From Roseomonas sp. 18066 (GTDB taxonomy: Bacteria > Pseudomonadota > Alphaproteobacteria > Acetobacterales > Acetobacteraceae): 36,651 bases of DNA. Within the stretch, counting starts at the first letter, position 1. Each line of letters begins with the position of its first letter. Both the position numbers and the translations under genes were made by a program. This document shows, one piece after another, positions 31,714 to 36,651 of the stretch. Location: NCBI RefSeq assembly GCF_902706185.1, contig NZ_CACSJM010000053.1, positions 1 through 36,651 of the forward strand. The letters run 5' to 3'. The notes under the pieces were generated by a model. That model had not been told where the DNA came from, did not search any database, and was given only the letters and a program-made list of their open reading frames with translations.

Positions 31714-33051
31714 GTGCATCGGCATTCTCGCCATGCCTTGACAGCATTGCGTGATGTAATGATACCGCGCCGTGAAGCCGTCGCCATCAGTGGTACGTTT
31801 GGCGATTGGTCGCCGATCACTGTTCATCTCGATGGCGAAATATCAGTGCGCGATCGCTCGTCTCCCTACAAGGGAGCCATGTTCGCGGTCTATCCGGGTG
31901 ACATCGTGTTTTCGAAGATCGACGCACGCAGCGGCGCGATCGGGATGCTTCCGGCGTCGATCCCCAAGGGCGTTGTTACGCCGGAGTTCCCAGTGTTTGT
32001 GGCTGATCCTGCCAAACTGGATGGCGGTTTCGTGCATCGTATCCTGCGAACGGGCGGGTTTCTGAAAGCCCTTCGGTCGAAAGCAACGGGTACGAGTGGG
32101 CGCAAGCGCATCTCACCTGAAGCGTTTCTAGACCTGCGAATTCCCTTTCCTGATCTCGCAGAGCAACAGGCGATCGTCGCGGCCTATGACGTGGCGTTGA
32201 AAGCGGTGGCCGACAAGGAGCAGGCCGCAGAAGCCGCCGAGGCGAAGGCTATGAGCGATTTCGAGGCCGCGCTCGGCTTCGCGCTGGCGACGCCCTTGCC
32301 CGACAGGCCGATCTTCATCGCCTCATTTAAGGACATTGATCGCTGGGGCCATGAAAGCGTGCTGCGGAGGATCAGCGGGAGCACGCCAGGCACAAGTTCG
32401 TGGCCAGTGGTTCGTCTCGGCGAAGTCGTGGACGACATTGCCGTTGGTTGGAGCCCCAAATGCCTCGAAAGGTCTGCTGAGGCAGGTGAATGGGCCGTCT
32501 TGAAATTGAGCGCAATAACCTCCGGTCGATTTCGGCCCGAAGAGAACAAGGCTCTGCCCGCAAAAATAAAACCTCGGCCTGATTTGGAGGTGAAGGCCGG
32601 CGACGTGCTGATAACTCGTGGCAGCGGTGTCACGCGTCTCGTCGGATCGACAACGTTGGTCGGCGATTCAGCGCCGGCCAAGCTGATGATTTGCGATCTC
32701 ATTTTCCGGGTCGCGTTTGGCGATCAACCGCGTGCCCTTCCCGCCTATGTTGCGGAGGTGCTGCGGACATCGGATTTGCGGCGACAGATTGAAGATCGCC
32801 GAACCGGCGCCGCTCCCATGATGCAGAAGATCACAAAGTCGGGTCTCAACTCGCTAACCTTTCCCCTTCCGCCCATCGCTGACCAGCGCACGCTGATCGC
32901 CTCACTCAATGCTGGGCGGGCCGAAGCATCCCGCCTGCGAACAGAGGCCGCCGCCGCACGCGTCCATGCCTGGAATGTCTTCGAGACCGCCGTTTACGCT
33001 GCCGACGCGCTGGCGCCGGCCGCCGCGCGCGAACTCGAGTCTGCGGAATGA
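31714..33051 (+). CDS. hsdS: Type I restriction-modification specificity subunit HsdS
   Basis: 445-residue DNA-recognition subunit with the two-repeat design of the family. First target domain (about 1-160): VYPGDIVFSKIDARSGAIGM, GVVTPEFPVFVAD, then the conserved KRISPEAFLDLRIPFPDLAE with an EQQAIVAAYDVAL helix. Second domain (about 225-400): WPVVRLGEVVDDIAVGWSPK, VKAGDVLITRGSGVTRLVGS, MQKITKSGLNSLTFPLPPIA and the DQRTLIASLNAGRAEASRLR helix. The two domains differ, so an asymmetric bipartite site is expected. The GTG at 31714 is the only start that gives a sensible N-terminus. Its stop overlaps the next ATG (ATGA). Confidence 0.93.
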   Translation: MHRHSRHALTALRDVMIPRREAVAISGTFGDWSPITVHLDGEISVRDRSSPYKGAMFAVYPGDIVFSKIDARSGAIGMLPASIPKGVVTPEFPVFVADPAKLDGGFVHRILRTGGFLKALRSKATGTSGRKRISPEAFLDLRIPFPDLAEQQAIVAAYDVALKAVADKEQAAEAAEAKAMSDFEAALGFALATPLPDRPIFIASFKDIDRWGHESVLRRISGSTPGTSSWPVVRLGEVVDDIAVGWSPKCLERSAEAGEWAVLKLSAITSGRFRPEENKALPAKIKPRPDLEVKAGDVLITRGSGVTRLVGSTTLVGDSAPAKLMICDLIFRVAFGDQPRALPAYVAEVLRTSDLRRQIEDRRTGAAPMMQKITKSGLNSLTFPLPPIADQRTLIASLNAGRAEASRLRTEAAAARVHAWNVFETAVYAADALAPAAARELESAE

Positions 33052-33737
33052 ATCCTGCGCCAGCAAGGCCCATGGTGGATCGCCTCGATCCGGAGAAGGT
33101 GGCCTATTGGTATTTCCGATTAAACGGATTTCTCCAGATCGAGAACTTCGTCGTTCATCCCGAAAGGCGCGGAGGCCAACGGACAGACGCCGATCTTCTG
33201 GCAGTTCGGTTTCCCTTTCGAGCCGAACGTCTGTTCGACGATCCGCGCGACGTCATGGCGGACGACGTGCAACGCCTTGCCCTGTCTGCCGACATGATCG
33301 ACATGGTCATCGCCAAGGTGAAGACAAATCAGCCTTGCACCTTGAACGGGCCCTGGACGCAGCAGGATCGACAGAACGTTCATCGCGTGTTGGCTGCGAT
33401 CGGATGCCTTCCGCCAGACCTCATCGAGAAGGCGGCGGCCGACATTTATCGGACCGGCTTCCATCGCAGCGACTCCCGGCTTCGCATCCGTCTCGTGGCG
33501 GAGGGAAGAGACCGAAGCGACAGCCTCGCGGCCGAATATCCTGACGTGGCGCAACTGCTTTGGTCGGAGGTGCTGGCTTTCATGCGGGAGCGGCTTCATC
33601 GATATCGGCAGCAAAAAGCGCAGGTAGACCAGTGGGACCCGGCGGGACGCAAGATCAAGCGGCGGGCGGACCAGTCCAACACCGCAGCGGATTTCATCGC
33701 ACACGCCCTGCACCTCCTGGGGGTGCGCGATGGCTAG
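33048..33737 (+). CDS. PD-(D/E)xK nuclease-like protein of unknown role
   Basis: 229-residue protein. WYFRLNGFLQIENFVVHPE, RRGGQRTDADLLAVRFPFRA and VIAKVKTNQPCTLNGPWT resemble a family of small predicted restriction-type nucleases, in which the same order (Glu...TD-x-D-hydrophobic-AVRFP...[E]-x-K) forms the PD-(D/E)xK site. From memory of this family I expect Glu before V-K in the last block (AEVK); here it is Lys (codon AAG, one change from GAG). If that is right, the site is probably damaged. The gene overlaps hsdS by four bases and is followed after 36 bp by a PLD-type nuclease gene, so it belongs to the same cassette. Function in defence is inferred from context. Confidence 0.65.
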   Translation: MNPAPARPMVDRLDPEKVAYWYFRLNGFLQIENFVVHPERRGGQRTDADLLAVRFPFRAERLFDDPRDVMADDVQRLALSADMIDMVIAKVKTNQPCTLNGPWTQQDRQNVHRVLAAIGCLPPDLIEKAAADIYRTGFHRSDSRLRIRLVAEGRDRSDSLAAEYPDVAQLLWSEVLAFMRERLHRYRQQKAQVDQWDPAGRKIKRRADQSNTAADFIAHALHLLGVRDG

Positions 33738-33773
33738 CTGTGGCGCTCTCATGACGCGGCTTAAGGTGCTGAA

Positions 33774-34940
33774 ATGACAACGCGGCTTGTCGATGCCGGT
33801 TGGTCACAGGAACTCGCGGAAGCCCTTCGAGTGGACTCAAGCGAACTTCGGATCATCTCCCCGTTCATCAAGGCCGGCGCCATTGCTCGCTTGCTGACAG
33901 CCAAACCCAAGTCTGTTGCAGCCATCACGCGCTTCAATCTTGGGGACTTCGCAGAAAATGTCAGCGATATCGGGGCCTTACGCCGCCTGCTCGAACACGG
34001 CGCCACGGTGCGTGGCGTCAAGAACCTGCACGCCAAGGTATATCTGTTCGGATCGAAGCGGGTGATCGTCACCTCGGCCAATCTGACCGAGGCCGGGCTC
34101 GACCGAAACCACGAGTTCGGCCTTGTCTCCGAGGACCCGGCCATCATCGCAGCATGTCGTTGCTACTTCGAAGATTTGTGGCGGCGCAGCGGCGCTGACC
34201 TGACGACCTCGCAACTCGATCTGTGGGATAGCATCGTGACGCGCCACTGGGCCGAAGGCGGACGCCCAAACCGGCCTGTAGGGCTCGGCGATTTCGGCTC
34301 CGATGCCGGCGTGGTGAATTCGTTGGCGCTATTCCTGCCGACCGCTGTCGCCGACGCGCCGCAGGCGTTCGTGAAATTCCTCGGAGAAGGTAGCAACCGG
34401 GTTCCACTATCATTTCCGACCTTCAAGGAAATCGAGCGTGCCGGCTGCCATTGGGCTGTAGCCTATCCTGCCACGAAGCGGCCGAGGGCGGTCGAGGACG
34501 GCGCAGTGATCTTCATCGCGCGGCTAACCCGCGAGCCGAACGACATTCGCATATTCGGGCGCGCGATCGGCATGCGCCATGTGCCGGGGCGCGACGACGC
34601 TACGCCCGGAGATATCGCGCGCCGCGACTGGAAGGCTACGTGGTCCCGCTACGTCCGTGTCCATCATGCCGAATTCCTTGCAGGCACGATGGCAAACGGT
34701 ATTTCGCTCAACGAGTTGATGGGCGACCTTGGCGCGAGCTCGTTTGCCCCGACCCAAAGCAATGCCGCGCGAGGCAAGGGCAACACCGATCCGCGCCGAG
34801 CATATCAACAGCAAGCGGCGGTGCAGCTCTCAGCCGAAGGAGTTGCATGGCTTGGCGAGCGACTACAGGCCGCGTTCGATCGGCATGGCAAGGTCCCGCA
34901 GGTCGAGCTGGACGAGCTCGACTGGCCGGCGGTGACGTGA
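33774..34940 (+). CDS. Phospholipase-D-type (HKD) nuclease-like protein
   Basis: 388-residue protein. The N-terminal 125 residues are a PLD-type domain: LRIISPFIKAGAIARLL, AAITRFNL, and the HKD motif LHAKVYLFGSKRVIVTSANL (His86, Lys88, then Ser-Ala-Asn-Leu) continuing TEAGLDRNHEFGL. One HKD motif is seen, so the active form should be a dimer, as in NucT/Nuc-type and BfiI-type enzymes. The C-terminal 260 residues are of unknown fold, possibly a DNA-recognition or effector part (FPTFKEIERAGCHWAVAYPA, RDWKATWSRYVRVHHAEFL). No signal peptide, so it acts in the cytoplasm. It overlaps the next gene (TGATG) and lies in the hsdMS cassette, taking the place where hsdR might be expected. Confidence 0.82.
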   Translation: MTTRLVDAGWSQELAEALRVDSSELRIISPFIKAGAIARLLTAKPKSVAAITRFNLGDFAENVSDIGALRRLLEHGATVRGVKNLHAKVYLFGSKRVIVTSANLTEAGLDRNHEFGLVSEDPAIIAACRCYFEDLWRRSGADLTTSQLDLWDSIVTRHWAEGGRPNRPVGLGDFGSDAGVVNSLALFLPTAVADAPQAFVKFLGEGSNRVPLSFPTFKEIERAGCHWAVAYPATKRPRAVEDGAVIFIARLTREPNDIRIFGRAIGMRHVPGRDDATPGDIARRDWKATWSRYVRVHHAEFLAGTMANGISLNELMGDLGASSFAPTQSNAARGKGNTDPRRAYQQQAAVQLSAEGVAWLGERLQAAFDRHGKVPQVELDELDWPAVT

Positions 34941-35785
34941 TGCCGTTCGAACGGTATGTCGGCATTGACTACTCTGGGGCGGAGACGCCGACCGCTAGCC
35001 TGAAGGGGCTGCGCGTCTATCTGGGCGAGGGTGACGCTATGCCCAGCGAGGTTCCACCACCGCCGTCGCCGCGCAAATACTGGACACGGCACGGCATTGC
35101 GGAATGGCTTGCCGCGCGCCTGGCCGAAGATGTGCCGACGCTGGTCGGGATCGACCACGGCTTCTCCTTCCCGCTGCGCTATTTCGAGGCGCATGGCCTG
35201 CTGCCCGACTGGCCCACCTTCCTCGACGACTTCCAGCGCCACTGGCCGACCGACGAGGATCATACCTATGTCGATTTCGTCCGCGACGGCTCGGTCGGTC
35301 GCGGTGCGGCGCGCCAGGGCAATGCGCGCTGGCGGCGGTTGACCGAGTTGCGGGCGGGCAGCGCGAAATCGGTGTTCCATTTCGACGTGCAGGGCTCGGT
35401 GGCAAAGTCGACCCATGCCGGCATCCCCTGGCTGCGCTTCCTGCGCCAGCGGCTGGGCTCACGCGTGCACTTCTGGCCCTTTGACGGATGGGAGGTGCCC
35501 GCCGGCCGCTCCGCAATCGCGGAGGTTTATCCCGCCCTCTGGAGCCGCGGCTTCGCGCGGGATGGACGAACGGGCGACCAGCACGACGCCTTCAGCATCG
35601 CCGCCTGGCTGGCGATGGCGGACAGGGATGGAAGCCTCGCAGCTTTCCTGCAGCCCCGCCTGAACGCCCCGGATCGGACGGTTGCCCAGGTGGAGGGATG
35701 GATCCTCGGTGTGGCCGGCGCCCTGGGTTCGTTTGAGAAAACCGCGATGATCGAGGCTAGAGGTGCCGAAGACTCCCTTCACTGA
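34940..35785 (+). CDS. DUF429-like RNase H-fold protein
   Basis: 281-residue protein with the layout of DUF429: an N-terminal VGIDYSGAETPTASLKGL strand with Asp10, a second TLVGIDHGFSFPLRYF strand with Asp72, and the C-terminal GDQHDAFSIAAWLA helix with Asp213/Asp216. These acidic residues could form an RNase H-like metal site. No other domain, signal or membrane helix is seen. The ATG overlaps the stop of the PLD-type gene, so it is the last gene of the cassette. DUF429 proteins have no settled function. GC at third positions is higher than in hsdM and hsdS, so it may have joined the cassette separately or be of host origin. Confidence 0.75.
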   Translation: MPFERYVGIDYSGAETPTASLKGLRVYLGEGDAMPSEVPPPPSPRKYWTRHGIAEWLAARLAEDVPTLVGIDHGFSFPLRYFEAHGLLPDWPTFLDDFQRHWPTDEDHTYVDFVRDGSVGRGAARQGNARWRRLTELRAGSAKSVFHFDVQGSVAKSTHAGIPWLRFLRQRLGSRVHFWPFDGWEVPAGRSAIAEVYPALWSRGFARDGRTGDQHDAFSIAAWLAMADRDGSLAAFLQPRLNAPDRTVAQVEGWILGVAGALGSFEKTAMIEARGAEDSLH

Positions 35786-36167
35786 CCGAGAGGGAACTGC
35801 GACAGCGCTGGTCGCCCGCGGGGAAGGGCCAGGAAAGGCCATTGTCGCAAGTGGTCGTGTCCCCTGGATCGGGCGGATGATCGGTTGGGGGTCAGGGCCG
35901 GCTTTTCACTCTCCGGTAGCGTGTGTCCGGGCGGTCGGCTTGTGGAATCCCCCAAGCTCAGCGCAAAAAAATTCTCATTATATCAACGAGATAAAGGTTG
36001 ATGGTTAAATCGGGCCACCCCCGAGCTTCGGAGACTTCGGGGCGTCCGGAGAGAGAATTCCGGATTTGTTGCGTTCTCCAACCCTCAAGCTGGCGTGGCA
36101 AAACCCCAGGAAACCTGCGGTTTATGGCGCCGTAGCAGCGTCAGATATGTGAGGTTGGGAAACCGAC
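35786..36167. other. 382 bp non-coding stretch with AT-rich patch
   Basis: No convincing gene. About 35960-36010 is the most AT-rich patch of the window (caaaaaaattctcattatat). A weak stem ccccga (36019-36024) with tcgggg (36037-36042) follows, and tccgga occurs twice close by (36045-36065). It lies between the nuclease cassette and the first tRNA gene, so it could hold the remnant of an integration boundary, but I found no copy of the tRNA end here. Confidence 0.4.
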
Positions 36168-36242
36168 TGGAGCGGGCGAAGGGATTCGAACCCTCGACCC
36201 CAACCTTGGCAAGGTTGTGCTCTACCCCTGAGCTACGCCCGC
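36168..36242 (-). tRNA. tRNA-Gly (anticodon GCC)
   Basis: 75-base cloverleaf on the minus strand. Acceptor stem GCGGGCG/CGCCCGC, D arm GCTC-AGGGGTA-GAGC, anticodon arm CAACC-TTGCCAA-GGTTG, T arm GAGGG-TTCGAAT-CCCTT, discriminator T and a genome-encoded CCA (36168-36170). The anticodon GCC reads GGC/GGT. It is identical to the copy at 36361-36435. Confidence 0.97.
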
Positions 36243-36360
36243 GCTCCGGGCCGGGTGGCGTCTTGGGACCGCCACCGACCGCACGACCTGACAAGCGACC
36301 GGCTTCCCGGGGGATCCCCGAGAACCAAATCGCTATGCAGATCGTCAAGAAATTCCGAAT

Positions 36361-36435
36361 TGGAGCGGGCGAAGGGATTCGAACCCTCGACCCCAACCTT
36401 GGCAAGGTTGTGCTCTACCCCTGAGCTACGCCCGC
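36361..36435 (-). tRNA. tRNA-Gly (anticodon GCC), second copy
   Basis: Identical 75-base gene, same strand, with encoded CCA, 118 bp from the first copy (transcribed first). The spacer is not repeated, so this is a tandem gene pair, not a longer tandem repeat. A shared promoter to the right is likely; the 216 bp up to the window edge show no gene. Confidence 0.97.
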
Positions 36436-36651
36436 GCTCCTAGTATCGGGCCGCCATCCGGACGCTGCCGTCTGGCGTGGCGGCGATATGTCATGGCGCG
36501 CGCCCCGCCGCAACCCCTCTGTTTTCAATGCCGTGAATTTTTCTGCGCCGGCTTGCCGGGCGTCCGCGGGGACCGTGGAGGGGAAGGGCAGGGGCCCCCT
36601 TGAGGCGACCCCGCGCCCCGCCGCAGACTGCGCCGCCGCAGCCCGAGAGAC

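Noticed and set aside
35763..36008. Open frame of 81 codons after the DUF429 gene
   Set aside because: No recognisable domain, no ribosome-binding site, overlaps the DUF429 3' end and runs into AT-rich non-coding DNA.
36168..36435. Repeated units that could look like a CRISPR array
   Set aside because: Only two copies of 75 bases, each a perfect tRNA-Gly cloverleaf with CCA; spacer of 118 bp.
36095..36443. Short frames across both tRNA genes
   Set aside because: They contain the complement of tRNA sequence (RAKGFEPSTPTLARLCSTPE type peptide), a well-known false gene call.

Overview
The window is about 36.6 kb from a very high-GC bacterium. Codon use, gene families (Nif11/NHLM peptide export, PaoABC-type molybdo-flavoenzyme, IS481 and IS66 remnants) and short translationally coupled intergenic spacings suggest an alphaproteobacterium, most like Acetobacteraceae (Roseomonas and relatives). 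This placement is inference, not a database result.

Layout. 1-3.5 kb: the 3' part of a CorA/ZntB-type metal transporter, an AraC-type regulator, a PhzF-family isomerase, and a degraded stretch with an IS481 transposase tail lying between broken gene fragments. 3.5-13.8 kb: a compact peptide-secretion locus. A FecR-domain protein converges on a CHASE2/class III nucleotide cyclase, which is coupled to a Crp/Fnr regulator. Divergent from these, four overlapping genes encode a C39-peptidase ABC exporter, a second ABC exporter, a cyclic-nucleotide-binding protein and an HlyD-type adaptor. They are followed by a 105-residue Nif11-type precursor with a double-glycine site and a good terminator. This reads as an NHLM/Nif11 ribosomal-peptide export system with its own cyclic-nucleotide signalling module and no visible modification enzyme.

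14-17 kb: an epoxide-hydrolase-like alpha/beta hydrolase, a DUF2236/MpaB-like oxygenase and a small unknown protein. 17-27.5 kb: a redox gene group. A LysR regulator is divergent from an Old Yellow Enzyme homologue, then a Tat-exported aldo/keto reductase, a short-chain dehydrogenase and an Ldh-family dehydrogenase. On the minus strand is a four-gene operon: 2Fe-2S, FAD/4Fe-4S and molybdopterin subunits of a PaoABC-like aldehyde oxidoreductase plus a nitroreductase.

27.7-35.8 kb: a lower-GC, mosaic region. A phage-like structural-protein remnant is cut by an IS66 element truncated at both ends, whose transposase reads in frame into a type I DNA methyltransferase (HsdM) that has lost its own N-terminus. 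Then follow, tightly packed, HsdS, a PD-(D/E)xK-like protein with a probable active-site substitution, a phospholipase-D-type nuclease and a DUF429/RNase H-like protein. No HsdR is present in the window. The region stops at two identical tRNA-Gly(GCC) genes on the minus strand (36.17-36.44 kb), a plausible island boundary.

The two places most likely to hold something undescribed are the Nif11 peptide plus cyclic-nucleotide locus (3.5-13.8 kb) and the HsdM-HsdS-nuclease cassette (29.9-35.8 kb).
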